Source: Phoronis australis
Taxonomy: Eukaryota > Phoronida > Phoronidae
Reading direction: 5' to 3'
Length of the DNA: 60,000 nucleotides
NCBI GenBank assembly: GCA_002633005.1
Contig: NMRA01000137.1
Span: forward strand, 312,001-372,000
A program made the position numbers and the translations under genes. The notes under the pieces were generated by a model. That model made no database searches and was not told the origin of the DNA. It saw nothing but the letters and a program-made list of their open reading frames with translations. Numbering within the stretch: the stretch's first letter is position 1; each line of letters begins with the position of its first letter. Below are positions 46,861-59,545 of the stretch, piece by piece.

Positions 46861-47199
46861 AGCTATTGAGGCACATGCCGATATGCGCGCCAGTCACCAG
46901 GGGGCTAGACCGACTCGGCTTAACTACAAAATCAACAACATGTCTTCAGTGGAAGGGATATTTCGTGAGTTCAGCAGCTCAAAAATAGTGCAACGAAAAG
47001 ACCGTTTATAAGTTTGAGAAAATTAAGAAATGAAGTTCAGTAATCGATCACTTGGCTTTACTTTTGATGACCGATATTACAAGATAATGTTATGTTTTTC
47101 GCCGGAATTATAGACGCGGAGAAAAATTTAGTACCAATATCAGGAATTATACTGAGGTAATAAATTGTACTACATTATATATTGAGCACTTTTTCAAGA

Positions 47200-47924
47200 A
47201 TGGAAGGTAGCAAAAGCAAACGAATTACGGCATTCCTCTCTACAAGAGGCAATGAAGAGCTGTTTCAAACAGTGAAACTCACCCGCATGGTCAAAAACAT
47301 CTCGGTTTCGAAGTAAGTGCAGAATCACAGATCTAAAATTATACAGACATATACATGTCAGTCGTACCGTAAAATACGGTCACATAATGTCCGTCATGCT
47401 CATAAAGAAGTTTCTTCATGAGCGATAGACCCTGCTAGCATCTATGGGGATCTTGCTGAGCCGTGAAATGTGTTCGTTCCATATTAACCAAATTCTTGTC
47501 TCATATTCTGATCAAAAAAATCTTCTGTAAACAAAATACCGTTCTCATTAGATACGACCAACCAGCATTCTTTTGAACTGACAGCTTGTCCACGCTTCAA
47601 TCACGCAATGGCCGTAACTATGCAAAGCTATATTTTGCACAACTACATTAGAACCGCAAAAAACACTTGTCTTGTGTTTGGCTTAGACGGATAACATTGT
47701 GACCAAGAGGTGGATTCAACGACTAAAGACTCGGAATCTCCGCGATATGAAAGTCGACGCTGCGATTCTAATCGCTACCAAAAGATGGCAGGGCTGTTCA
47801 TCCAAAAAAATACTAAAATACGTCAGTCACATAGCCAAAAGCAAAGGGATTTCTGTATTTAACGTACAACAAAAAATTGACCTACTCGTGGATTCTCTGC
47901 AGACAGAATTCGACACTTCGCAGA
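47200..47924 (+). CDS. Candidate two-exon gene, product unknown
   Basis: Exon 1 (47200-47312) starts MEGSKSKRITAFLSTRG and ends in TCG AA before a perfect GTAAGT donor. Exon 2, from about 47710 (AG/GTGG acceptor, in phase) to a GTGAGT donor at 47925 or a stop at 47930-47932, gives WIQRLKTRNLRDMKVDAAI and KKILKYVSHIAKSKGISVF, a basic helical protein. A better-looking acceptor at 47686 would put exon 2 out of phase with exon 1, so the junction is uncertain. CRE-like sites lie just upstream. No family was recognised. It converges on the minus-strand gene at 48.2-48.8 kb. Confidence 0.4.
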
Positions 47925-48248
47925 GTGAGTGACAGTTAAGAAAGACTCACATGACTACATAAACAGATCAGCATGCCGTCTTATAAAGCCAATGTTGGTA
48001 TCATCGCCGTAACACGTATGAACACGGTAAGCATCCGTTTGTGTATTTCACTATGAAGAATATTCGAGCTTTCCTTTTTACAGAAAATCTTCAGGCATTC
48101 AATTAGAGCTAGTTTTAGAAAGCTAAACAAGTCTCAAATAAATGAAACCATTGATGGTAGACCTAAAACCTCCGTAGGGGTCTATTCGACCTGAGCTCCG
48201 CTTTTCTTAGCTGCCGTATAGCCTACATGAACGTGCATATGTACCTAC

Positions 48249-48766
48249 GTATAGACTTAAAGACGTTGCTCTCACAACCAAGTACTCTTGTCCTTCACAA
48301 CAAAGTTTGTTAGACTGTTTCGATACACTTTGCAAAGTTGTACGTATTTTAAGTTTATCATAATTTGATCCTGTGGTGAAAACTGTTTTTACTGTCACTT
48401 TTGATGATAGTGGTTGTATTGGTGTTCCAAAATGCAGTAGAGCGTCCAGAGGGAACCTATCAGTTACGTCTTTTTGAGCTGTCATCGCTGGATAAACAAA
48501 ACAAAAATAACAGGAACTTCATGTGCTTGACCGCCGCACGCTGTAGCATCTTTGTGTACCATTTTTGTGCTTCATGTTTTGCGTTCTTTTTCAACACTGC
48601 AAACCATTTGCCGAATGGAGTTTATACATTCTTTAATAATTTGAATTTGAGATTTTGTTGATTCTGCTTCGTCCGAAAGTGTATTTAACGCTTCGTGAGG
48701 GATGCGTAATATCCTGGCGGGCTTTTCCAATTGTACACCGATTATTCTGACATCAAGTTCATCCAT
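48249..48766 (-). CDS. Candidate two-exon gene, product unknown
   Basis: Exon 1 starts at ATG 48766 (MDELDVRIIGVQLEKPAR, then HEALNTLSDEAESTKSQIQ), an acidic, probably helical stretch. Its open frame stops at 48572; a weak GTGTTG donor after 48598 would be in phase. Exon 2 (48487-48249) follows an excellent acceptor (TTTGTTTATCCAG) and reads KDVTDRFPLDALLHFGTP and KVTVKTVFTTGSNYDKLKI, ending at a GTAGGT donor; the frame stays open to 48207. The composition looks coding. I do not recognise the family, and exon 1 could instead be a complete 64-codon ORF. Confidence 0.4.
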
Positions 48767-48769
48767 TTT

Positions 48770-51010
48770 GAGATTTTTTTTCTAAATTGACATCGCGTAG
48801 TTTTAAGGAATGCACGTGCAAAACTGAATAATTTGAAAATTTGCTTAACCATCATACATTTTGTGGACTGCGAATATATCCCGATACTAAATCTGCAGGG
48901 CTTTGAACGCAAATTCTCACCCAGGGGTAAGGAAATGTCTTATTGATTACCGTCAAACGTAACGAAATTAACCTTCAAACCTGACAGAACACTGATTGCT
49001 GACTCTATTGATGAAATAAAGGCTGGAAAGAAAAACCCTTAGGAAGTATTCATTGGACGTCGTCCAAACGACATTAGTTTATACGTGACTCACACATACA
49101 TTCTGAACTGAAAATGTTTTAAAACCACTCAATATCCGTTTTAAATTTTAAGGAAGTGTCTCGTTGTATATTTGTGGGCAAGGAGTTGAACACTTCTTGT
49201 TTACGATCATTTTGTTTCGGGGAGCTCAGACCCGTTTTACACGAACAACGTTGTTTCAAACCATAATTGTTAAATGCATTCTATTTTTACATGTTAAGAA
49301 ATTCAGAACCGGGCACCGTGTCAAGTGATCTCAATACGGTACGTCAACTCCTTAGGTAAAAATGATCAAAAGGTCCAATTCTACTATAAGTATATGTCTA
49401 GACTGCGTGATTGTACTCCCAATATTTACTCCGATGCGTAATCAATGGAGAGAATCGTTTGTCAATCAATACCGGTCATACTATACCACTTATTGATTTG
49501 TTTGCTCCACGAACTTCTTAGTGCGCTCAATATTATTTTAACTGTTTTTGTTCAACTTACAGTTCTATAGCTTTTATTTGCTGTTGTTTTTCACTGAAAT
49601 AGAAACGTGGTATCCAATATATTTTGGCTCCTTTTGATTGTTTGACGTGTAAACATTAATTGACCGTGTCCTTTCCAGTTTGTCCCAAAGGTATTATTAC
49701 CACCTGGGTGAGTATTCGTTGCTTTAATGTAAACATTAACTTTGATGACAATTTGCAGAGATTTCAGCTGTTCACGACTTATAATCTATACATGTGTATA
49801 CGACCGATAGAGGGCACTGGTTAAGCAGACATGCTTTGGGAGACTGTTTTGTGTAGAACACGATACACAGATACCAGAAACACTCTGACAAAAATCCGGT
49901 CGAAATGCTTTTGATTGGAACAAAGGAAAATGAAAATCTTGTTCTTACTGAAAAAAATAGACGAAGGAGCGAAACATAAATACTGGTCTGGACATTTAGG
50001 ATGGATTATTTTATTTGACGAAACCAGGCTAAGGCTAGGTTAGAAAACAATTCTACTACTTGAAGTCAAAAGACAGAAATACGTAGCCTGCTCAGGAGCA
50101 GGTTAAAGGCCAACGCCAACGGACAAAAATATCTACTTCTATAGATAAAGATTCGTCGAGAAATATACAGTCTTGAAATTCAAGTTGTTCACCAGTAAGT
50201 AAACGTCGTTGAAGTCATGCTACGCATGGATTAGGCAATAAAGGAAAATGGTAAACTCAATTAAATGGAGAAAAGTATGGTCGAAATTAAGAGCGATCGA
50301 ATGTGCGCGTCACGTAATTGCCAAACCCGTGAGCACATGTTACATGAAAGCACTTTCCAAGGACATTTTTGTGATGCCTTTATTTTCAATGAGTTACCAA
50401 TTAATACATGCCCTTCAGAAGGGTCAAATTATTTTTGGAGTGACGAACCTTAAGCGAACAATCCAATGGCGCTTCGTCTTATACACGCACTAAAAATGTT
50501 ATTCTGAGAACCTAATCCCTGGTGTTGGCAGCACTTGGAGCACTTAGTGTTGGACGCCTTCGGTGGCTTTGGAAAAACATTTTTTTAAATACAATGGCAC
50601 AATTTCGTGAAATCATTGGTGTTAAGCGTACAGAAATGGATGCACCGTTTTGCCCGTATGAATGATATAACGTCTACCTGCAGAATTTATCACAGCGCTG
50701 ACATTAAAAAGATTCAAGTCCTTTGAAAACAAATGGAGCCCTAAGACAGCCTTTCTCATTCATTCCAATTTGAATCGAAATGTTGTCTTGGCCTTTGAAC
50801 AGGAAAGTGACCGCAAACTTACTACTGTACAGAGGAATTAGCCATTATTAGGCTTCTCGTTAATTCATGGGCTAGCAGGGAATCGATTTAGTGAAAATAC
50901 AGCTTTGCGATTTTAGCTTCTTAAATGTCTTCGTATAAGTGCAGTAAAACACTATAATGATAAGATAAATTACATGGTATAAAATTGCTATCCACATGAC
51001 TTGCGTCAAT
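48770..51010. other. No recognisable gene
   Basis: Short frames only (the longest is 50248-50493, 81 codons). I see no family resemblance and no repeat structure. Confidence 0.35.
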
Positions 51011-51012
51011 CG

Positions 51013-51369
51013 TTAGATAATTGGTGGTAAGATCAAACAAACTTTTACGATATTTCCACTTGCTAACCAAACGTCGTTGCAAAACTTTGTAAACATGGAG
51101 TCCATTGCCTTCATATCCAGTGCTCGTACATATTCAAATGCGTCGTAAAGAATATATCTGGAAGAAATGGATAAGCCCCTTCGTAGTATTGACTTCATGC
51201 TTGCAAAATACATCATAAAACTGTGCTTAGAAACACGCGAACGAATCCCATTGATTGACTGTTTATTTTTTGAAGGGTTCTGTCTTGGAAAATATATCTG
51301 ATTGTATTCACTTCGGTTAAGATGCAAAGCTAGAGTGTGTTCTGTAGACGCAAGGCACTTGCGAAACAC
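51013..51369 (-). CDS. Unidentified 118-codon ORF
   Basis: The minus frame includes RRGLSISSRYILYDAFEYV and CNDVWLASGNIVKVCL and ends at a TAA. It is long for this AT-rich background, but I recognise no domain and it has no strong start context. It could be an exon, a pseudogene piece or chance. Confidence 0.22.
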   Translation of the reverse strand: MFRKCLASTEHTLALHLNRSEYNQIYFPRQNPSKNKQSINGIRSRVSKHSFMMYFASMKSILRRGLSISSRYILYDAFEYVRALDMKAMDSMFTKFCNDVWLASGNIVKVCLILPPII

Positions 51370-52732
51370 TTACGACGCAAAATCTTCGAAAACAGTGTGT
51401 TGTATCCCATCATTCGTCATTCCAACCGCACCGATCAGTATCTTCAGTGACAGCAACCGCTTTGCTAAGGTACCCATCCCCTCAAAACATGGGCCTTTCA
51501 CTCTCGTGATTTTGAGTGATCTTTGATTTTTCGCGAGTGTGTTACGTCTACGGAACGCACCTTTGTATCACACCTATACATGGGCGGCGTAAAATTGAAA
51601 AAAGTGGGGACCCAGCTTCCCAGCTGTGGTGCACCACCCGTAGACCATAGGCAGCACAGTACTGAAAAAAGTGGGAGCTATAGCACTCCGGCCCCGTATG
51701 GTGCGCTACTAGTATATAGAAACGTTGGCAAACAATGACTGCATTTGATTCACTTCGCTGGTCCCGCTGCGTGAAACCTTTGCTTTGTTCTTGATGAGAA
51801 CTTCCGGCGTACAGACTAGACGTCTTGGCAAGTTGACCCGGCGCTATCATAGAAGTGAGTCGATTACAGACAATGTGATTTATAGTTGTGAGCAAACGAT
51901 TGCTTAACTTACACACATGTGGAGGCCATCAGTCCAATTAACCACAGTTTACTTTTTGGTGCCCCAATGCGCCACAGAGAGGTTATACCTGCTAGTCTAT
52001 TAAAGATAAATCCAGTTCTTTTAACAACTTTTAAGGAGGCGCAGTTGCCATGTGACGTGTCAGAGCATCCTATAATAGGACTATTTATATTGCAAACTGT
52101 AGTCTTATATGGATTTATAATATAGTAGGATATGTCCATCGTTTTTATAAGATCTCTTCAACCAAGTTGCTACTGTGTTGCGATGATATGGTCACACATT
52201 TCACACAATGATGTGTAGCATCTTAAAATGTCCGTGAACGAAAAACATTGCGTTTCTTGTTTGTCCGAAGCATGGCGAATTAAAATTGGAAAATCGTGCA
52301 GGCTGGGTAATGGTAATAAATTTATTGTTGCTAACTTCGTCGCGAGGGGTCCATCACGATCTCCAAATATGAAAAGTCCGCCGGGCCCTTCCTACCGCAT
52401 GGCGGCCATTAGTCGTGGCTGTCGTGGCCGGTGCTCCCGTCTGGTTCGTTTGGCTCATTTGTGCGTGGATAGCTCTATAGTACATGTGGTTTTATAGGTT
52501 AGCTTGTTAGTATGTTAATAAGCTGACATCCGGGCTTAGGCGCTAGCACCTACTTACAAATCACTTAAATTGTTTGGTTCATCGTCTCGCTCGAGACAAC
52601 GTCTGGGACGATCCATTAAACTGAAATCACGCGACAAAGTATATCTTAATTGTCGTGTTGTATGAATTATTACGCTATGTGACTTGAATATGAAGCCAAT
52701 AATGATGTTGTTTAAGTTTATTACTACCGTGA

Positions 52733-53042
52733 GCTTGAGGCAATAGCTGACTTTCGAAAGAGCCGTTCCTTATTGGAATTCCCTGTCCCGCCAGACGGCG
52801 ATCAGGTCTTTGATGGACAGGCGTTCAGCACCACCTCCACGTAATGCGGACGTGAGGTTTCACCATACTGGTATAACGATGCCGACAAAATTTCCACTGC
52901 TCTGCGGTGGGATGTACTAATGCCTTACGAAAAGGCTAACTTTTTGAAGTATCAATACATGAACAAGGATATCGTGTTCCATACATTTCCCACTGCGAAG
53001 AAGAATCTGCGACAAAGCCAGGGACAGTGGATACGGCTGTAG
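52733..53042 (+). pseudogene. Coding-like remnant, product unknown
   Basis: A plus-strand frame is open from about 52733 to a TAG at 53040-53042 except for one TAA near 52841. It reads DFRKSRSLLEFPVPPDGDQV, then YWYNDADKISTALRWDVLM and MNKDIVFHTFPTAKKNLRQ. The composition is protein-like and ends cleanly. I do not recognise it. It could be the last exon of a decayed gene, with an acceptor near 52730. Confidence 0.3.
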
Positions 53043-54144
53043 TAAAGTGGGAGAATTTTGAACCCAGCCAGGTGTCAAAAAGTTAAAATATATTTATTGA
53101 ACTTAACTTAATCATACAATGGGTGAGATTGACTGTGGGGTTCATTTCTCTGTCTATAAATAAATGAACCACTAATTCAATTGTGAATTTCTGTTCACCA
53201 GATCTGAGTGGAATCAAGCCACTTTCGTGCTCTCCCTACTCTAGAGAGCTTCAATATGTAAAGCCCTATATATGTACAGTAATAACTGGCCCCTGGTGCA
53301 AGATCTGACTGCCGCGAACTGGAGAAGTTGTTAATTAAGACTGCTTTTACTTCAAGTGTAAATGAATGTAGTTAAAGTTTTAACAAAACATGTCTTGCAG
53401 AAAACAAAGAAGTTCACATGCATGAAAAGGACTGCCGAAGATTGTTAGCGATTATATAATAGGATCTGAAAGAAACAAGTGAGCCTTAAATTTGTATATG
53501 CGGTATATTCCGTTTGCCTACACTATAGAACTTTCGTGGGATGCAATCCGTGGCGCAATTCGATTTTTCTACCCACGAACACATTGCAGGCAATTTTCGG
53601 AAATACACGTCGCGATAGTGACGTCCGGCGAATTACACCACGACACTCCAATCTCGTTGTAATACCCCACAGTATTTGCCACAATATATGTAAAGCAATT
53701 CTGTAGCCTCGTTTTCACGCCATTGGATTTTCATGTGTTCTTTGTTGTCACTTGCATTCTTTACAAGTTTTCTCGACTGCGTTACCCTATTCACCCTTCT
53801 ACTGCCAGCGAAGTAATACTGCTGTGCTATGTCTTGTATCTCCGACTGACATTAATGGATAAAGCAAGTACGTCGGATTAATTTTGAACCAAACAGAATA
53901 CTCCGTTCAATTCCAGTACTATGGAACCGTTGAAATCGGGAAAATTTCGACGGCCATACAACTCGACAGTTTCTTGCAAGACCTGAGAAAATGTACCTCA
54001 CATTCCAAAACGAGGTCACTGAAAACAACTCGCTTTCCTACCTCCGGGACAAAGGGAGCACTATCGCTGTGTAATCCGGGACGGCCCTAGTAGGATTCAT
54101 CTTGATAGACTGCGTTAATGTTATTGCCAGCATTTCGAAATACT

Positions 54145-54150
54145 AAAACC

Positions 54151-54159
<9 letters not shown>
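54145..54159. repeat. Target-site duplication, left copy
   Basis: AAAACCAATCAAATT occurs here and again at 56058-56072, flanking the LINE, gap and A run. A ~15-bp duplication next to a poly-T tract is what target-primed reverse transcription leaves. Confidence 0.75.
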
Positions 54160-54193
<34 letters not shown>

Positions 54194-54902
54194 AAGTTTT
54201 TTATTTTGCTCTAGCATGATAATTACAAGTCGAATCAAACAATATACTATACATCGTTTACAAAAGATAACATTAAATCTCAACAAGTACCGTATTTCCT
54301 TCAGGATGTAATTTAATAAAGTTTATGAACAATTGGAAATTAAGATTTTTTTTAACAAACTTTTGGCTAAATATGTAATTTTTTGCTAGCATGATCAGCA
54401 AATTAATATTACAATTTTCCGACTGAATGTTTCCCAAAAAACCAAAAAACACTGCTATCTTGTCCACATGAAAATTTACATGATATGTTTGTTTTAACCA
54501 GTCAGTAAACAGGAGCCAGAAATCGGAGACAAGACGACATTCCCAAAACAGATGGAGAAAAGTTTCACTGTGTTCACCACAGAAAGAGCATAAATCACTT
54601 GTTTTTATTTTAATTTTATGTAAATAACTATTAGTTGGCAATATTCTGTGAATTAAGCGGTATTGAAACCAACGCAATTTTGTATCTTTTGTACAATTGA
54701 AGGGGAGTTTATTTACTTTTCTCCACCATGAATCAGAGTCACTAAAATTTACATTATTTATAACACCGTTTATATCTATCTCAGATGACCACTTGTTTTT
54801 ATACTTACAAGCTGTCTGAAGTGACTGTACTAAGGTGTCATAAATATTTACCGCTTGTGATTTATCATGTAAAATTTTATACATATAATTTGGAAAATTT
54901 GG
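54158..54902 (-). pseudogene. L1/Tx1-like LINE ORF2 C-terminus with poly-A tail
   Basis: The poly-T at 54158-54192 is the poly-A tail of a minus-strand LINE. The frame ending at 54273 and running up into the gap carries WWRKVNKLPFNCTKDTKL, LRWFQYRLIHRILPTNSYL and LCSFCGEHSETFLHLFWEC, the reverse-transcriptase-associated zinc-binding domain (C-x2-C, H, C) typical of L1/Tx1-type ORF2 C-termini. It has no stops over about 209 codons, so the insertion is young. The 5' part lies in the assembly gap. Confidence 0.8.
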
Positions 54903-55765
54903 NNNNNNNNNNNNNNNNNNNNNNNNNNNNNNNNNNNNNNNNNNNNNNNNNNNNNNNNNNNNNNNNNNNNNNNNNNNNNNNNNNNNNNNNNNNNNNNNNN
55001 NNNNNNNNNNNNNNNNNNNNNNNNNNNNNNNNNNNNNNNNNNNNNNNNNNNNNNNNNNNNNNNNNNNNNNNNNNNNNNNNNNNNNNNNNNNNNNNNNNNN
55101 NNNNNNNNNNNNNNNNNNNNNNNNNNNNNNNNNNNNNNNNNNNNNNNNNNNNNNNNNNNNNNNNNNNNNNNNNNNNNNNNNNNNNNNNNNNNNNNNNNNN
55201 NNNNNNNNNNNNNNNNNNNNNNNNNNNNNNNNNNNNNNNNNNNNNNNNNNNNNNNNNNNNNNNNNNNNNNNNNNNNNNNNNNNNNNNNNNNNNNNNNNNN
55301 NNNNNNNNNNNNNNNNNNNNNNNNNNNNNNNNNNNNNNNNNNNNNNNNNNNNNNNNNNNNNNNNNNNNNNNNNNNNNNNNNNNNNNNNNNNNNNNNNNNN
55401 NNNNNNNNNNNNNNNNNNNNNNNNNNNNNNNNNNNNNNNNNNNNNNNNNNNNNNNNNNNNNNNNNNNNNNNNNNNNNNNNNNNNNNNNNNNNNNNNNNNN
55501 NNNNNNNNNNNNNNNNNNNNNNNNNNNNNNNNNNNNNNNNNNNNNNNNNNNNNNNNNNNNNNNNNNNNNNNNNNNNNNNNNNNNNNNNNNNNNNNNNNNN
55601 NNNNNNNNNNNNNNNNNNNNNNNNNNNNNNNNNNNNNNNNNNNNNNNNNNNNNNNNNNNNNNNNNNNNNNNNNNNNNNNNNNNNNNNNNNNNNNNNNNNN
55701 NNNNNNNNNNNNNNNNNNNNNNNNNNNNNNNNNNNNNNNNNNNNNNNNNNNNNNNNNNNNNNNNN
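54903..55765. other. Assembly gap (863 N)
   Basis: A run of N inside the LINE. Frames drawn across it have no meaning. Confidence 0.99.
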
Positions 55766-56072
<307 letters not shown>

Positions 56073-57510
56073 ATGGAAAAATTAGTCGGATATATTCTTT
56101 AAGGCTGGTGCAGTATTATTCTAAAGCAAATCAGAAGTTAGCCACGCCTACTATACAGTAGTTACCATCAGGCAAACGCACTTCATGCAACTTTAGGACG
56201 ACCTGGTAGTAGAAATTCTCTAGGTGGTGTCTTTGCAAAACTAATGTTATCATCTTCTCAATGTTTTGATGGTTTAAAAAAATAAAACAGACGAGGCAAG
56301 CCTAATGATTATTGTTTTAAATATTATTTCGTCATTGTTTACTTAAAAATTGTATTTGTATTTCATACATTGAAAGATATTATTTTTAAACGTCGTGTAG
56401 AGGTAATATGCTTTAGTGTGATATTGATTTTTAGAAGTTTGACCTTGGTATTTGTTTCATGTCAAAAATTGGACATTATTTTTTCTGTTGACTTTTAAAT
56501 AATGCGACATCATGCTGAAAGTGATACATTATACTAAAAGATTTTTTCGGAAAAGTTTAATTTCGGTAAATACAGTATGCGCACCCATCTCCTGACAGAA
56601 ACGGCGCTAAGGCTAAAGCAGATGAATGTTCAAATTCACTGTAATCCTCGGGCTATTTTCATTGGATGTCATGGAGTCATGTGTTGTCAATTCGACCACG
56701 GGTATTTCAGATGTCAATTAGACTGGCAAAACATACTGCAATGTTTTAGATCTCACGTTCTGTTTTATTCCGATACGCTCAAGTCATTTGACTTGTGCTG
56801 GGTTTTGACCCCATGATAAGAAATTTAGGTAAGCACAACTTAACTTTCAGAATTTTTTAAGCATTGTCAATACTCGATCACATCTAATATTTAGAATTGT
56901 ACCCTAGCACCCGTTATCTCAGTTGTTTAGCCGTTCAGGATGACAATTTACACCGATCCTATCTTCCAAACGAATGACAATTCATTTCTGTACTTTTGAT
57001 GTCATCTACTTTATTCTGATGCTCTGAGATTCAACTCACGCGTATCAAGTACATCGGACCTTAACCCAACGGCCTGAACTTATGCGAATTACATAGCGCA
57101 ACGAGGATGTTTCCTGGAAATCAATCTTTGTAAAATTCCCAACTTCTCGACCAACCAGATTAAAAGTGTTTCTATTTTCGTCCTTTGCAGTCTTAACTGT
57201 TGTTTTATCATTGGGGCTGTACACCTGATGGAGCACGGAGAAAACAACAGGTGATCTTCATGCACTAGTGTCCGATGTAGTTCGAAGCATCCGGAATACC
57301 TAGGATATTTTCGTAGCCTCAAATTATCTCTTGGAGGTGTTTCATATCTAGTATGTGCGAAATTCAACCATTGCAACAAAGGAATTTGGAAACGAGACGA
57401 GTTAAATCATGACTTCAGCCTACGTCCTGCAGCAGTTCTGAAAAGTCGTTCGCGACCGTCATTTTCAATAGTTAGCCAGCCTTCTGATGTACTGCTACTC
57501 TCGTTTAAGC
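56073..57510. other. No recognisable gene
   Basis: AT-rich at the left and more balanced at the right. Short frames only. Confidence 0.35.
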
Positions 57511-57633
57511 CTGGCGTGCGTTCAGTAGACCGGCGCTAGGACCTACGCTAGGACCTACTAATACCTAGTCAAAGTCATACGGTGGCCCGAAAGTATAATC
57601 GCTACTTTTGTTTAAATATTTTTTCATTTTTCA

Positions 57634-58226
57634 TTTTCCACCTAGGTGGAAATAATTCAACCTAGGTGGAAACTATTTTCACCTGGTTGGAAACTATTTT
57701 CACCTGGGTGGAAACTATTTTCACCTGGGTGGAAACTATTTTCACCTGGGTGGAAACTATTTTCACATGGGTGGAAACTATTTTCACCTGGTTGGAAACT
57801 ATTTTCACCCGGGTGGAAACTATTTCAACCTAGGTGGAAATTAATTCAACCTAGGTGGAAATTATTTTCACCTGGGTGGAAATTATTTCAACCTAGGTGG
57901 AAATTATTTTCACCCGGGTGGAAATTATTTTCACCCGGTTGGAAATTATTTCAACCTAGGTGGAAATTATTTTCACCCAGGTGGAAACTATTTCAACCTA
58001 GGTGGAAATTATTTCCACCTAGGTGGAAATTATTTCCACCCGGGTGGAAATTATTTCAACCTAGGTGGAAACTATTTTCACCCGGGTGGAAACTATTTCA
58101 ACCTAGGTGGAAATTATTTTCACCCGGGTGGAAACTATTTCAACCTAGGTGGAAATTATTTTCACCCGGGTGGAAATTATTTCAACCTAGGTGAAATTTA
58201 TTTTCACCCGGGTGGAAATTATTTTC
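57634..58226 (+). repeat. Left array, about 28 x 21 bp
   Basis: Units alternate between an AvrII-core type (AACCTAGGTGGAAATTATT) and a SmaI-core type (TCACCCGGGTGGAAATTAT); early units also use CACCTGGGTGG. From about 57880 on, the two types alternate fairly regularly, giving a 42-bp higher-order period. Because 21 is a multiple of three, a 182-codon frame with a WKLFSPG or WKLFQPR heptad stays open; I treat it as a by-product. Confidence 0.9.
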
Positions 58227-59210
58227 ATGCTTTTACGTCGTTTGGTTAACGTGGCGTCTTCTACTTGCGTTAGGAACAAGTCATGTGTCAAGCCATAGCT
58301 GCACACCCTTTTGTAGCACTCTAAAAACAATACTCTTTGTTTTGTTTATTCATGTCAATCGGTTAGATCATTCTGCCACCACATGTTTGCAGACATATGT
58401 GTTAGAGTGTTAGCATCTACAGGACAATCTGTGCAAGGAATTTCGCTTGACCACCCCCCCCCCGAAAACGTTACTAATTTGGATTTTTTTTTACTTTATC
58501 CGGACTGTACCTTACAGTATAATTTAATCTTGAATATTTTGTACAGTTATACGCTGGTTAGTAAAGGTGATTGTCATTGCAATGGTCATACACAAATACG
58601 TATTTTAATGAGAAATTATGTTTTTTATTACACTATTGGTTAGTAACATTTCTGATACTGCTGACAATTATACTCTAATTAGAAACAATGTTAAGTAATT
58701 TTTAAGACTGGTGTATAATTCATTAATCATGGTAGTTGTTTACCAAAATTTGTATCCTCTTGTGAATCCATAAGATGTGATTCACCATACGTCTTTTACC
58801 ATTTGTGGGATATTTATAATACTATCTGTGCCTTTTGTTGCTAGTTGTGTAACTTTAAGTCTTTGAAACCTGTCAGCACGGGAAGGGTGAGGCTTTTGGA
58901 CAATAACAATAATATGTCATTTATTTATCGGAAATTTCTCAACGTTCTACACCATACACTATATTTGTTAATGGCATGGGTTCGATGCTGAAATCCGGCA
59001 ACTTTATTCAGAGAGTTGTTTTGAACTAGGAGTAATACGTAATCACACTGTCTCTGTTAAAGTCCGCGGCAAATCCAAGAGGCAGATAAGGCGCCGACAT
59101 TGCAACCTAATCTGAACTTTGTTGAACAAAATGGCTGGCCCAATCGACCTTCACCTACAAGACTTCATGCAATCACAACACAGATGAAAATATGTGCCCG
59201 GATGTATAAC

Positions 59211-59545
59211 ATTTTCACCCAGGTAAAAATAATTTCCACCCGGGTGAAAATAATTTCCACCCGGGTGAAAATAATTTCCACCTAGGTTGAAATAATTTCC
59301 ACCTAGGTTGAAATATTTTCCACCCGGGTGAAAATAATTTCCACCTAGGTTGAAATAATTTCCACCTAGGTTGAAATAGTTTCCACCCGGGTGAAAATAA
59401 TTTCCACCCGGTTGAAAATAATTTCCACCTAGGTTGAAATAATTTCCACCTAGGTTGAAATAGTTTCCACCCGGGTGAAAATAATTTCCACCCGGGTGAA
59501 AATAATTTCCACCTAGGTTGAAATATTTCATCCTAGGTGGAAAAG
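59211..59545 (-). repeat. Right array, about 16 x 21 bp
   Basis: The same 21-bp units in inverted orientation (ATAATTTCCACCCGGGTGA and the AACCTAGG type). The minus-strand frame is open with a GGNYFHP or GGNYFNL heptad, again because of the period. It is shorter than the left array by about 12 units. Confidence 0.9.

Noticed and set aside
57646-58194. 182-codon WKLFSPG repeat protein
   Set aside because: The frame is open only because the repeat period is a multiple of three; no start context or non-repeat domain.
57634-58226. Array resembling a CRISPR
   Set aside because: Units are contiguous 21-bp tandem repeats with no unique spacers, in a eukaryotic foldback element; there are no cas genes.
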